A stretch of 64,000 nucleotides of DNA from an uncultured Planctomycetaceae bacterium (GCA_943787265.1 CALSLT010000008.1:1-64000); one strand, 5' to 3'. Counted from the first letter of the stretch, positions 43,276-53,800 are shown. Program-made: numbers and translations. Notes: a model not told the origin generated them from the sequence alone.

Positions 43276-45489
43276 ATGAGTAGTTCCGGCTCAAAACTAG
43301 GATTTAAAGAATTGGCCATCGAACACGGCGAGAAGTTTATTCTCGGTCTCGCCGGTGTGTTTGTGCTGATTGGAATCGGCACCACGCAGTGGTCAACTTA
43401 CGAAAAAAAACCTGAAGAGTTCGCGGATAAAATTAAGGCAGGCAAAGCTGAATTCGCTCGTTCCACTTGGCCTGAAAGCGAAAAAGAAACTTTCGTCGCG
43501 ATAGACCCCGGTGAGGAAGTTGCAATCCTTCTTGGAGGAATTCCTTCAGGTCAGAAATACGAGTATCTCGTAAAGTGGGTACACAGAATCACCAAGGCGC
43601 GCGAAAAGGTCGCCGAGCCTGAGTACATGGCAATTGAAAACCTGGTCGCAGACCCCGGACGGATTCTGATTGAGTTGACGCCTGAAGAAGAAGAAGAGGG
43701 CCAACTTGCCAAAGGCACTTCGCCAGCCATCAGAATTGCGTCAGCAGACGAGGTTGCCGACAGCAAGATCGACAGGCCTAAGATTCAAGGTCCACGTCCA
43801 GAAGGCCCTCGTCCAGGCGGCAATGCGGGATATCCGGGAGGTGCTCCCGAGGAAGATGATACATACGGCGGCGAAGACCCTGGCTACGGCGAGGAGTCTA
43901 TGGAAGAGGGTTACCCTGGAAGTGGTGAATACGGTGGTTCTACGAGAAACGTTGAGGCACGTGGAACAAGGTTCGCTGCAATTCGTGGCATCTACAAAAT
44001 GAAACAACAGATTGAGAAGGTAAAACGAGCACTGCGTCTTGATACTGCGCAGGAAGCGTACACACAGGTTCGATTCTGGGATTTTGAATTGCAGCGACAG
44101 ACCGCTGTCGCCGGTCCGGACCCTTGGGGCAACGACTGGGAAGATGTCGATATTGACGTCGCCGTCAAACTGCTTGAAAGAATTGAATTCGACGTGGACG
44201 TGGTCGACGAACAATACCGTGACGCGGTCTTCACAATGCCTCTTCCCTATCGTGTAACCGGCAGTTGGTCGACCGCAGCTGGGCCAAACGGAATTCTGGC
44301 ATCTCATCCCCAAATCAAACGGCTGCTCAGTGATAAAGAACAGATTGAGCAGGAAACTCGGACTAAAGCACTGCTCAAAGCCGCCGAGCGAGAAAAGAAG
44401 ATCAAGGAATCCGGCGGAGGAGGGTTCCAGCGCGTGCAAGTTAACACTCGCAGCATGCGTGGCAGCATGATGGGTAATTCTGAAGCAATGAGTGCCTACA
44501 CCGACTCCTATAACGAGTTGGCAATGGAATCGGATCCGGAGTACGACAGCGAGAGTTCGGGATATCCGAGCGGCTATCCTGGTGGAGCAATGGGACGAAT
44601 GGATGTTTTTGCAACTCCAGAACTGATGCTCTTCCGTTTTCTGGATTTCAGCGTCGTTCCCGGAAATGCTTACCGGTACCGCGTACGCTTGAAGCTGTTG
44701 AATCCAAACTTCGATCGCGATCCTGGCGAACTTCAGGACTTCGCATCACGTGAAGGAAAATACCGATTTACGCCTTGGTCTGAGGTCAGCACGCCAGCAC
44801 TGATTCAGGATGAAAATGAAGTCTACGTGGCAAAGGTCGATCAACGCCGAGGAGTTTCGGTTGACGCTTTTCAGTGGATGAGCGAAACGGGCACATACGT
44901 CCACGGCCCGTTTGAAGGACTCCAACGCGGGGATCGGATCGCCAGTTGGACCCGCGAAGTAAAAAGCCGAAGGCGTGGTGCCGAACCCGAGACCCAAGGC
45001 GGAGTCACAACAGAAGTGCTTCGTCCGTCAGCAAACACGTTCATGGAAGAACAAATTGATTTTGTGACACCGAATACTTTAGTCGATTATAACCGTGACA
45101 CACTTCTGGATCCGAACGAGCATCCAGATTTGGAACTGGCAACTAAAAAGCTTCCAAACAGCTTCCAGGAAATCGTTGTTGTGAATCGTTTCGGTGATCT
45201 GATCCGCTTGGACACCGTAGAAAACGCTGCGGCTCACGAGAGTGCCAAACGTCGAATGACACAACAGGATGAACTGTGGTCACACCTTAAACGTGCCACA
45301 CCTGCTGCTGGAAGTGGTGGTATCGACGAATTAATGATGGAAGCAGGAATGGAGGAGGGATACCCGGGTATGGGCGGAGGGTACCCAGGAATGGGCGGAG
45401 GCAAACCGTCAAACCCCAAACGTCGTAGCTCAACGAAACGGAATGCCCAGATGATGATGTACGGTGGCTCTGGAGAAGGTGAATACTAG
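43276..45489 (+). CDS. large periplasmic PilP-like or secretion-associated protein with Y-P-G segments
   Basis: 737 residues; one membrane helix at about 20-40 (KFILGLAGVFVLIGIG) with a periplasmic body. Conserved-looking blocks include FLDFSVVPGNAYRYRVRLKL and YRFTPWSEVSTPALI, beta-rich, consistent with a periplasmic domain, but I recognise no family. Flexible stretches: GGNAGYPGGAPEEDDTYGG, EEGYPGSGEYGG, SGYPSGYPGGAMG and two near-identical GYPGMGG units at the end. The pattern GYPG is shared with the two genes upstream. It has the best ribosome-binding site in the window. As third gene after PilM/N and PilO-like it takes the place of PilP in a normal cluster. That role is inferred from position only. 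Confidence 0.6.
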   Translation: MSSSGSKLGFKELAIEHGEKFILGLAGVFVLIGIGTTQWSTYEKKPEEFADKIKAGKAEFARSTWPESEKETFVAIDPGEEVAILLGGIPSGQKYEYLVKWVHRITKAREKVAEPEYMAIENLVADPGRILIELTPEEEEEGQLAKGTSPAIRIASADEVADSKIDRPKIQGPRPEGPRPGGNAGYPGGAPEEDDTYGGEDPGYGEESMEEGYPGSGEYGGSTRNVEARGTRFAAIRGIYKMKQQIEKVKRALRLDTAQEAYTQVRFWDFELQRQTAVAGPDPWGNDWEDVDIDVAVKLLERIEFDVDVVDEQYRDAVFTMPLPYRVTGSWSTAAGPNGILASHPQIKRLLSDKEQIEQETRTKALLKAAEREKKIKESGGGGFQRVQVNTRSMRGSMMGNSEAMSAYTDSYNELAMESDPEYDSESSGYPSGYPGGAMGRMDVFATPELMLFRFLDFSVVPGNAYRYRVRLKLLNPNFDRDPGELQDFASREGKYRFTPWSEVSTPALIQDENEVYVAKVDQRRGVSVDAFQWMSETGTYVHGPFEGLQRGDRIASWTREVKSRRRGAEPETQGGVTTEVLRPSANTFMEEQIDFVTPNTLVDYNRDTLLDPNEHPDLELATKKLPNSFQEIVVVNRFGDLIRLDTVENAAAHESAKRRMTQQDELWSHLKRATPAAGSGGIDELMMEAGMEEGYPGMGGGYPGMGGGKPSNPKRRSSTKRNAQMMMYGGSGEGEY
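45358..45399 (+). repeat. tandem 21-base coding repeat (YPGMGGG units)
   Basis: Two imperfect 21-base copies, 45358-45378 and 45379-45399, each encode GYPGMGG. They lie at the end of the PilP-like gene. Copy number could vary between strains. Confidence 0.8.
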
Positions 45490-45520
45490 AGCTTTGATTT
45501 AAGGGATGTCTGATTGCTCT

Positions 45521-46831
45521 TCAGATACTTCGTCTAAGGCTGACGGCGATTCGGCGAATCTCTGCTGCAAGAAAAAATGACCCGGCAACGCATACAAGAC
45601 CTTCTTCTGGGCAAACCTTAAGAGCAGTCTGCCATGCGTCCGCCGGGTCTTTTGCGATGTGCACCTGTCGTGTCGAAATTCGCATCGCCAGAGCAGTCAG
45701 AGCGTCTGCTGCGATTCCTCGTTGATTTGTTGAGTATCGTGTCACGATCACAACATCAAACTTTGGAAAAAGTCGACGGCATAAGCCGGCCACATCTTTG
45801 TCCTGGCTGGTCCCGAAGATCAGCACTCGCTTACCGTGAATTGGCAAACCCTGAATCGTATCGACCAATGCTCCTGCAGAGATCCAGTTGTGAGCCGCGT
45901 CAACGATCACCGTCGGATTCTCACTCAGCCGCTCGATCCTAACCGGACTGTTTGAGTCGCGTTCCTGATCGACCGCCGTCGACAAAATCGTCCAGCCTCT
46001 ATGCGAGAGTTGGCCCACGGCAGCCAGAGCGACGTTCACGTTGTGCCGTTGATGATTGCTTTGGCCTCGCCAATCTTCCTGCCTTGATTCACCCGCTCGT
46101 CCAGATTCTGAAGGAACGGTGACTGTCTCGAGCGGAGCATGGTGCTCGGCAGCGATCCTGGAAATTTCACCGAGTGCTTCTGAGTTCGCGACGCCAGTCA
46201 CAACCGGAATGCCATCCTTGATGATCCCTGCCTTTTCTCTCGCGATCTCGCTAAGACGTGTTCCGAGAATGTGCGTGTGATCTCGACTGATCGTCGTGAT
46301 GATGGAAACTTCCGGGTTGCAGATATTCGTCGAGTCCAGACGTCCTCCAAGTCCGACTTCAACAACTGCGACATCAACTTTGCATTCGCGGAACCAGAGC
46401 CAGGCCAGAGCCGTCGTCAGCTCAAAGAACGTTGGGCTCATGCCCTGCCCCGTCGAGTCGATCTGTTGAGCAATGTCCGCCAGTCGCCCAACGAGACGAG
46501 TTAGTCCACTTTCAGAAATCAGTTCTCCTGAAACCTGAATCCGTTCTTCGAACTGGTCGATATGCGGTGAAGTAAAGAGACCGACTTGGTAATTCGAAGC
46601 CCGCAGAATCGATGTGACTACCGCGGCGGTCGAACCTTTTCCCTTTGTTCCGGCAATGTGAACGACGGGAACTTCGTCCTGAGGATTTCCAAGATGCTCA
46701 AGCAGATTCCGCATTCTGTCGAGTTTGAAGTCCGACGCCGTCAAGGACGGCGACATCTTCTCGAAATCGATTCTGCCATAAAGCCAGGCGATTGCCTCAT
46801 CCCGCGACGAAAACAACATAAATTCAGACAC
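45521..46831 (-). CDS. folC: folylpolyglutamate synthase/dihydrofolate synthase
   Basis: 436 residues, normal for FolC. The P-loop is HIAGTKGKGSTAAVV, and the FolC-type motifs FTSPHIDQFEERIQVSG, VEVGLGGRLDSTN and ISRDHTHILG follow. The C-terminal domain carries VIVDAAHNWISAGALVDTI. The enzyme adds L-glutamate to dihydropteroate and folates in the cytoplasm. The first possible codon is GTG 46831; ATG 46819 is an alternative (MLFSSRDEAIAWLYGR), and relatives start close to this point. It converges with the PilP-like gene and is divergent from the sigma factor; it is probably monocistronic. Confidence 0.92.
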   Translation of the reverse strand: MSEFMLFSSRDEAIAWLYGRIDFEKMSPSLTASDFKLDRMRNLLEHLGNPQDEVPVVHIAGTKGKGSTAAVVTSILRASNYQVGLFTSPHIDQFEERIQVSGELISESGLTRLVGRLADIAQQIDSTGQGMSPTFFELTTALAWLWFRECKVDVAVVEVGLGGRLDSTNICNPEVSIITTISRDHTHILGTRLSEIAREKAGIIKDGIPVVTGVANSEALGEISRIAAEHHAPLETVTVPSESGRAGESRQEDWRGQSNHQRHNVNVALAAVGQLSHRGWTILSTAVDQERDSNSPVRIERLSENPTVIVDAAHNWISAGALVDTIQGLPIHGKRVLIFGTSQDKDVAGLCRRLFPKFDVVIVTRYSTNQRGIAADALTALAMRISTRQVHIAKDPADAWQTALKVCPEEGLVCVAGSFFLAAEIRRIAVSLRRSI

Positions 46832-46986
46832 GATTCTTGGAGGAAGTTGCAGAAGGGCGTAATTTCAACGGCGGACATGGTCCGGCCGACGGTCTGGTGT
46901 GTTATTCTGAAGCCACACTGTTCAGGCACCGGTCTGCCCTCGGATTTAATGACTCTGTTTTCCTGAAATTGCTCCGGAGAATAATC

Positions 46987-47604
46987 TTGTCAGAACCGTC
47001 ACGTAAGGGCCTTGAGTCATTATTACAGCGAGCGCGCGACGGCGATCGCGACGCTACGAATGAGTTGTTCGATACCTGCCGAGCGTACGTCGGCTTCCTG
47101 GCTCGTTCTCATGTAGAAAGCTGGATCCAGGCCAAGGTTGATTCTTCAGATCTCATTCAGCAAACGCTGATGGAAGCTCACCAGGCATTCCCGAAATTCA
47201 ATGGGCATACTGAGGGCGAGTGGATCGCCTGGCTGAAACAGATCCTCAAACACAACGCGACGGATTATGTCAGACGATTCGGAGCCGCCAAACGCCGAGC
47301 CACATTGGAAATCGCCATCTCAACAGGAAACGATTCGACTTACTTCCGGGCAGCACCTGAATTGTCTTCGGGGGGCGAATCTCCCAGCCAGGTCATGGTT
47401 CGACGCGAACAGGAAATTCAGATTTCCGAAGCCCTGTCGACACTCCCGGAAAGCTACCAGGAAGTCATCGTCCTGCGAAATCTACAGCGGCTTCCGTTTG
47501 ACGAAGTTGCCGAACGAATGGGACGCTCCCGCCCGGCAACTCAAATGCTCTGGATGAGGGCTCTGAAAAAACTCCAGGCGCAGATGCACGTCGAAACCGA
47601 CTAA
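46987..47604 (+). CDS. ECF-type RNA polymerase sigma factor, planctomycete type
   Basis: About 205 residues from TTG 46987 (SEPSRKGLESLLQRARDGD). The frame is open further upstream to 46837, but that part lies in the promoter side of folC and reads as noise. Region 2 is present: RARDGDRDATNELFDTCRAY, then DSSDLIQQTLMEAHQAFPKF and GEWIAWLKQILKHNATDYVRR. Region 4 is LSTLPESYQEVIVLRNLQRL with a helix-turn-helix FDEVAERMGRSRPATQML. No anti-sigma gene is adjacent, which is common for this planctomycete group. The next gene, 121 bases downstream, may be its target or partner (inference). Confidence 0.9.
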   Translation: MSEPSRKGLESLLQRARDGDRDATNELFDTCRAYVGFLARSHVESWIQAKVDSSDLIQQTLMEAHQAFPKFNGHTEGEWIAWLKQILKHNATDYVRRFGAAKRRATLEIAISTGNDSTYFRAAPELSSGGESPSQVMVRREQEIQISEALSTLPESYQEVIVLRNLQRLPFDEVAERMGRSRPATQMLWMRALKKLQAQMHVETD

Positions 47605-47725
47605 TAGTGATCCGTCAAAGCGAAAGCTTAGAGTTTCGCGACATTGGAAGCCGCCTCTGACAAGCAAATGATCATCTTTACGGCTTCTCCACAGCCGCGG
47701 CTTCAGCGATTAAGAAAGAATAACG

Positions 47726-48295
47726 ATGCGATTGCGGATTCTCGTACTGCCCCTTGCCGCTGCGGTAATTGCAGGCCTGGTCTGGCACAAGCTTCAACAG
47801 GATCACAGGCGCAGTCCTGAAACGACCAATGGACAGATTGCACGAATTCAGGCTCCATCCATCGAGGCCATCGACGCGGAAAATTCAATGACTCGGTTGA
47901 AGTCGTTTCTTGGCCGACACAACCTGCTCGTTGTGTTTTTCGACGGCGATTCAGGAGCGGGTGCCGACAAGACGCTGCAACACCTGAAACGACACTCGGC
48001 GGAACTGAAGGCGGCGGATTACCACGTCATCGCGATCAGTTCAGCCCTTCCCCAACAGAATCGAAAGACAGAATTCCCACCGTTGTTCCACTTGCTAACC
48101 GACCCTGCCCCGATCTGGAAGGTCCACAGGGAATGGGGTTCGGCGTGTTTCGACGAAGAATCAGGTTCGCCTCGACAGGCCGTCTTCCACATCGATCGTG
48201 CTGGCAATGTCGCCGGAACTTCAGAACCCATTCCGCTCGACAATCCCGATCAGCGGATTGACGAATTGCTCGGCTTGTCACACGGTGAAGAATGA
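47726..48295 (+). CDS. thioredoxin-fold exported protein lacking a redox cysteine pair
   Basis: 189 residues. An N-terminal helix (ILVLPLAAAVIAGLVW) anchors or exports it. The body follows the AhpC/TSA-redoxin pattern: NLLVVFFDGDSGAGADKTLQ, YHVIAISSALPQQNR, FHLLTDPAPIWKVHREWG, and AVFHIDRAGNVAGTSE. At the place where a redoxin has its CxxC or single peroxidatic cysteine the sequence is DGDSGAGAD, with no cysteine. One cysteine occurs later (GSACFDE). It is therefore probably not a classical peroxiredoxin and may be a binding or structural relative. It follows the ECF sigma factor. Confidence 0.65.
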   Translation: MRLRILVLPLAAAVIAGLVWHKLQQDHRRSPETTNGQIARIQAPSIEAIDAENSMTRLKSFLGRHNLLVVFFDGDSGAGADKTLQHLKRHSAELKAADYHVIAISSALPQQNRKTEFPPLFHLLTDPAPIWKVHREWGSACFDEESGSPRQAVFHIDRAGNVAGTSEPIPLDNPDQRIDELLGLSHGEE

Positions 48296-48338
48296 TTCAC
48301 AGCGAAATCAACCAAACTCTGCTCGACTTCGACAGACC

Positions 48339-49028
48339 TCAATCGTCGCTACTGGCTCCGAGAATCTGGAACGCGTAGTACAGAAATTGAAGCAACGTCT
48401 GCAGAGTGGCTGCTACATAAGTCCACCCTGCCGCGTTCAGAACTCGTCGAACGGCGACGGCGCCGTCTCCGTCCACGATGTTGTACTCGGTCAAAAGGGC
48501 CTTCGCTCGGTTGCTTGCATCAAATTCGACAGGCAAGTTCACCACCTGGAAGAACAGAAGTCCGAAAAAAGCTGCAAGTCCAAGGACCATCAACTGCATT
48601 GAACCAAAGATCGCACCGGCAATGAACAGTGCGACGAATAGTGTTGGCCCAAAGCGTGCTGCGGGCACGGCTGCGTTACGAACCACCAAAGGAATGTATC
48701 CGCGGGCGTGCTGAATCGCGTGTCCCGCTTCGTGAGCGGCGATCCCGACCGCCGTCGCAGTTCGAGTGTGATAGACCTCGTGACTTAACCGCAACACGCG
48801 GTGAGAGGGATCGTAATGGTCACTCAGGAAGCCGCGTGCTTCCTCGATTCCGACGTCGTTGAGACCGGCTCGATCGAGCACGTAACGAGCGGCAGCGGCC
48901 CCCGTCAATCTGGCGTCCACCTTCATACCTTGCCCGTAGCTGGACTTGACCTTCGCCTGAGCCCACAGCATCAACAGCAAAGCTGGCGACATAAACAGCA
49001 GGTACAGCGGATCAAAAAACCACATCAT
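48339..49028 (-). CDS. YugP-type membrane zinc metallopeptidase (PF04298)
   Basis: 229 residues. The zinc motif HEAGH lies at residues 99-103 and is followed by AIQHARGYIPLVVRN, the standard family continuation. Membrane helices: LYLLFMSPALLLMLWA at the N-terminus, LFVALFIAGAIFG and LMVLGLAAFFGLLFFQ in the middle, and one near the C-terminus. It matches the family in length. These are membrane proteases of unclear substrate. It is a single-gene unit, convergent with the redoxin-like gene. Confidence 0.9.
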   Translation of the reverse strand: MMWFFDPLYLLFMSPALLLMLWAQAKVKSSYGQGMKVDARLTGAAAARYVLDRAGLNDVGIEEARGFLSDHYDPSHRVLRLSHEVYHTRTATAVGIAAHEAGHAIQHARGYIPLVVRNAAVPAARFGPTLFVALFIAGAIFGSMQLMVLGLAAFFGLLFFQVVNLPVEFDASNRAKALLTEYNIVDGDGAVAVRRVLNAAGWTYVAATLQTLLQFLYYAFQILGASSDD

Positions 49029-49269
49029 CTACACCCTTCAATTTTCCGGAATTGCTTTTCTGCGACCTGTTAATCGTAAGTCAAGACACGGCTGTCCCAA
49101 CAAGCGACGAAGTCAGCAACACAGAGCCACTACGTGAATCGACCAATTCAGATCTACGTCGAGCTCAGAAGTCTCGCAAAATTTCACAGGCAACTTCTGC
49201 GAAAATTCGCTTTTCCCGATGCTGTCAGCGGTTGAGCCACCGACACTGACTGATCGAGCAGGATCGCGA

Positions 49270-50175
49270 TCAGTGAGTAGCTCCTTCTGTCTCGCCTTGT
49301 GTAAACAACTGCTTCCACGCATCGCCTAGAAATCGTGGCAGGTCCGATGCGATCAGCGCCGGTTGCGACAAAGACGCGGCTGCCAGATCACCGGCCAAAC
49401 CGTGGAGGTAAACCGCCAGCCTGGTCATCTCGAATGGCTCGCCGCCGCTCGCCAGCAACGCTGCAGTCAGGCCCGTCAGTACGTCGCCTGACCCGCCGGT
49501 TGCCATTCCCGAATTACCCGTCGGGTTAATCGATGTCCGGTCGCCATCGGTCACGACCGTTCCTGCTCCCTTCAGGACCAGGATCACTTTGTTTCTACAC
49601 GCGAATTCTCTTGCTGAGCCCGATCGATCGTTCTCAATTTCTGACATGGCCAGACCAGACAGCCGAGAGAACTCGCCGGGGTGCGGCGTCAATACTCGTG
49701 GCCCGAGGTGTTCCAATCCTTCCCAACCACCGCTTCGAATAGTCGCCGCCAGTGAATTCAAGCCGTCGGCATCCAGTACGACTGGACAGGCCGCGACTGT
49801 GCATAAGCGGCGAACCACTTCCGTCACGTCGGTAGAAGTTCCAAGTCCGGGACCAATCCCAACCGAGTCCTTTCCGTCCACCATGCGAGGAACATCTGTG
49901 ACGGCGTCGATCCAAAGTTGCCCATCGGCGTCATCTGGCAAACCAATCGTCATGTAGCCTGGTTCGTATCCCGCCACGACAGCCTGAATCCCCTGCGGAC
50001 ACGCGACAGAAACAAGCCCAGCTCCTCCGCGAAGTGCTGCCGTGCCAGCCAGGCAGGCTGCGCCGCTCATCCCACGACTTCCCGCCAGAATTAGCGTTCT
50101 ACCAAATGTGCCTTTGTGACCAGCCGCCGGTCGAAGAGGTGGTTCCGGCAGTGCGAAGTCCGAGTTCTCAGGCAT
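49270..50175 (-). CDS. nnrD: ADP/ATP-dependent (S)-NAD(P)H-hydrate dehydratase (C-terminal YjeF-type)
   Basis: 301 residues from ATG 50175 (MPENSDFALPEPPLRPAAGH). The frame is open to TTG 50337, but that upstream part has no family character. Conserved blocks: HKGTFGRTLILAGSRGMSGA, VGIGPGLG, VVLDADGLNSL, VLTPHPGEFSRL and NPTGNSGMATGGSGDVLTG. The enzyme repairs hydrated NAD(P)H by dehydration using ADP or ATP. The epimerase half (NnrE), often fused in bacteria, is absent here and would be elsewhere. The gene is divergent from the small lipoprotein gene at 50337. Confidence 0.9.
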   Translation of the reverse strand: MPENSDFALPEPPLRPAAGHKGTFGRTLILAGSRGMSGAACLAGTAALRGGAGLVSVACPQGIQAVVAGYEPGYMTIGLPDDADGQLWIDAVTDVPRMVDGKDSVGIGPGLGTSTDVTEVVRRLCTVAACPVVLDADGLNSLAATIRSGGWEGLEHLGPRVLTPHPGEFSRLSGLAMSEIENDRSGSAREFACRNKVILVLKGAGTVVTDGDRTSINPTGNSGMATGGSGDVLTGLTAALLASGGEPFEMTRLAVYLHGLAGDLAAASLSQPALIASDLPRFLGDAWKQLFTQGETEGATH

Positions 50176-50336
50176 TTGAGCCGTTCCAAACCGATCTAGG
50201 GGCAAATTCAACAACGCAATATAATCACGTCGCTGCTCAGGTGGCACACCGGTCGCCTGCAGCCACCGGACGGGTTCGTATTCAGGTTCTGGAAAACGAT
50301 TGCGTTCTGAATCTCGTGGAGTTTCTCGGTAATTCA

Positions 50337-50678
50337 ATGGTCAAAATTCAGAACGTCATCAGGAAACTTTCCGTTGCGCTGATTCTGGCCGCTACAGGCT
50401 CTGGCTGCCTGCTCGATACACGATTTGTGCAGATGCCGCAGTTAATGCCTCGTCATCCAGCCACCGAACACCGCGCTGCTGAATACCACGACCCCTATCC
50501 AGACGAGTCAATTGGGCCCAGCACCGGAAGTCGCCCGCTCGGATTCAAACGGCAGCGAGCCGAGGCCAGGCGAGCGGCGGATCTTCGCGGAGTTCACCTG
50601 CTGGCTCCTGGTGACCTGTTGCCGCCAACGTCAGCCGCTCCGGACACGAATCGGTTTTCCGAAGTCGTCGATCCCTGA
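50337..50678 (+). CDS. small putative lipoprotein, unknown
   Basis: About 113 residues from ATG 50337 (MVKIQNVIRKLSVALILAAT). The N-terminus is a signal with a lipobox-like SGC at about residue 22, so lipid anchoring is possible. The rest is polar, proline- and arginine-rich, and recognised by no family I know. The frame is open farther upstream, but that part is the reverse of the nnrD gene. It lies about 150 bases before the FtsX-type permease. Confidence 0.6.
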   Translation: MVKIQNVIRKLSVALILAATGSGCLLDTRFVQMPQLMPRHPATEHRAAEYHDPYPDESIGPSTGSRPLGFKRQRAEARRAADLRGVHLLAPGDLLPPTSAAPDTNRFSEVVDP

Positions 50679-50828
50679 CTCGGCCAACCATGTTGATGAG
50701 CCGCGATCACTTCTCAAACGGCTGATTGCGCGTACCATTCGGACTCTCCGATAAGACTTTCGGCATACTCCGTTGGTTGGAAGCAGAGTCGACGACTACA
50801 GGCCAATGCCCTCTGGAACGCACCCATC

Positions 50829-53800
50829 ATGAAGACATCGACGCTGATCCTGCGCAGCCTGATGCATTACTGGCGAATTCATGTCGCTGTGTTTCTGGGA
50901 GTCGTCGCCGGAACTGCCGTAATCAGCGGTGCTCTGATTGTGGGCGACTCAGTGCGGGAAAGCCTCAAGGCAATGAGCCTTGCTCGGCTGGGTGGCGTGG
51001 ACCTCGCTCTTCACTCACCGCGTTTCATTCGCGAAGAAACTGCGGACATCCTCTATGAAACTCCCGAGTTGCAGGACGTTCTCAGCAGCGTCGCGCCGGC
51101 ATTGATCATGGACGGTGCGTTGGTTCGAGAAAGTGACGACGGCACGGTCAGCGATCGAGCTGGAGGCATCCGCGTTTTCGGTATCGACGACCGCTTTGTC
51201 CGCATGAGCGAATTCGACGACGAGTCACTCCCCGATGGCGACGAACTCATCCTGAGCGACCGAGTCGCCCGACAACTCAACGCCAAAGTCGGAGATGAAC
51301 TGACGCTGTGGGTTGAAATGCCGGCCACAATTCCTCGCGAAAGTCAGCTCGGCGGCATCGAGGATCAGGATACGCAAAGTGTCCCGCTCACTGTGTCGGC
51401 AATCTTCCCGGAAACATCGGGGACTGGCCGCTTCGACCTCACTCCGGCGCAGCAGTTGCCACTCACCGTTTTCGTTTCGCTTGAGAATCTACAGGAGTCA
51501 GTCGGCCTTGAAGCCGTGCGGCGATCCCGCGATTTCCCCGACGGTAAACCCGCGCGTGTAAACGCGATGTTCGTCTCGCTGAATTCACGCGAACTGGCCG
51601 AGTCGCCTGAAGCAGCGGAAACAGCAACCCGGGCGACGCAACGTCTTGGTGAATCACTCACTCTTGAAGATCTCAGTCTAAGAGTCATCGAAAACGATCG
51701 AGGCTACCTGGCTCTTGAGAGCGAGCAGATGATTCTCGAAGACGCTTTCGCTACCGCGGCACAGCAGGCAGCAGGGGTGTCTGCTCAGTCCGTTGCTCGA
51801 AACATGATTTACCTCGTCAACGAACTGAGCAACGCCACCAACCCGGACGCCTACTCAGCGTACTCGACGATCGCTGGTGTCAACCTCGCTGAAGTCAGCC
51901 ACGCTCCGTTTGGCCCACTGTTGATTGGTGAAGATGTCGAGACTCTGAACGATGACGAAATCATCCTTGCAGACTGGCTCGCGACCGACTTAAACGTTTC
52001 GTCAGGCGACTCAATAACGATCAAGTATCACCCGGTCGGGTCGCACGGCGAACTGCCTGAAGAGGTTCTCACACTCAAAGTCCGAGCGATCGTTCCGCTT
52101 GAAACTTCGATCACCGCCAGCGATCGCGGCCTCACACCTGAAGTTAAAGGGATTACCGACGCAAAAACCTTTAACAGCTGGAAACAGCCATTTCCAATGG
52201 ACCTGGACCGTCCAAGCGATCGAGACGAAGACTACTGGGAGATCTACAAGGCGCTCCCCAAAGCCTTTGTTTCACTCGACCTCGCTAAGTCACTTTGGAC
52301 CAGTCGCTACGGAAGTCTGACATCCATACGCGTCGCCGCCTCTTCAGCAGCCGGCAATGCTGAACAACTCGAAGAAGCAAAGACAGAATTCACCACCGAG
52401 TTTCTCAAGCAGTTGAAGCCACGGAACACCGGCCTGGTGTTCCAGCCGGTCAAGCACAACGGACTCAAGGCTGCCAGCGGAACGACTGACTTTACCGGGT
52501 TGTTTGCCGGATTCAGTTTCTTTGTGATCGCGTCGGCCATGATTCTGATCAGCCTGCTCTTCCGCCTCGGCGTCGAAAAGCGGACGGCCAGCATCGGCTT
52601 ACTCCAGGCCATCGGCTTCGACCGTCGCATGGTTCGTAAACTCATTCTGAAAGAAGGCCTCGTTGTCGCGTGTCTCGGCGGAATCGTCGGCTCCGTATGT
52701 GCGGTCGGATATGCCAAACTCATGATCTTCGCCCTGAAGGAGCCTGACTGGTGGGGTGGAGCGATCGGAACTCAGTTCCTCTTTGTCTATCCAAAACCTG
52801 TCAGCATTGCCGCCGGCTTCGTGATCTCGATCATCGTCGCGTTGCTCGCGCTCTATTTCGCGCTGCGAGGCCTGCGGGATATCTCAACAAGACAACTCCT
52901 TGCCGGCGACACAGACGCCGCAATGAGCGATGCTGCTCAACAGGCGAACGCCGCCCGCAGATCCAAATGGGCGAAAAATGGAGCGATCTTTTCACTCGTC
53001 GTTCTGGCCGCAGGCGTGCTGGGAATTGTACCATCGAGCGAAGCCTTTTCCGGACTCTCATGGCCGATGGTTGCCTTCTTTGTAGTCGGAATCGTCAGTC
53101 TGACTTCCGCGATGCTACAGCTTTCCGCGTGGCTCGCAGGTGATCGTCGAACCGCCGTTCGCGGCAGTGGCCTCGGCGGAGCATCGCGGCTTGGTTTTCG
53201 TAACGCCGCCCGGCATCGATCTCGCAGCGTTCTTTCGACAGGGCTGATTGCCTCAGCCACGTTTGTCATCGTGGCTGTTGCTGCCGGGCAACGAAACCCA
53301 GCGGTCGAAACGCCCGATTTCAATTCTGGAAACGGTGGCTTCTCTCTCGTTGCTGAATCGACCGCACCGATCCTCGACTCTCTGCAGACAAGCGAAGGCC
53401 GAATCAAACTCGACATTTCTCCGGAGGCAGATTCGGCCGACGCTCGCCTGCTGAACGAAATGCAGGCGTACTCGTTCCGCGTCCGGCCGGGTGAGAATGC
53501 AAGTTGCCTTAACCTTTACCAGACCACACTTCCCACCATCCTGGGCGTCCCGGACGAACTACTCGAACGTGGCGGATTTCGCTTTGTCGACCAACGGAAA
53601 GCGGACTACTGGAAACTCCTGACAACTCCGCGAGATGACGGACGCATCCCCGTGCTGGGCGACATGAACACGCTGATGTTCAGCTTGCATAAGTCGCCGG
53701 GCGCTTCGATTCCAGTGCCTGACTCAGTGTCAGAGCTTGCCGTTTCTGGAATGCTCGACGGCAGCGTGCTGCAGGGAGTGCTCCTGATGTCTGACTCAAA

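Noticed and set aside
46837..46986. Upstream extension of the sigma-factor frame
   Set aside because: It occupies the promoter side of folC and lacks any conserved sigma region.
50176..50337. N-terminal extension of NnrD
   Set aside because: Family members start near ATG 50175; the extension shows no conservation I can recognise.
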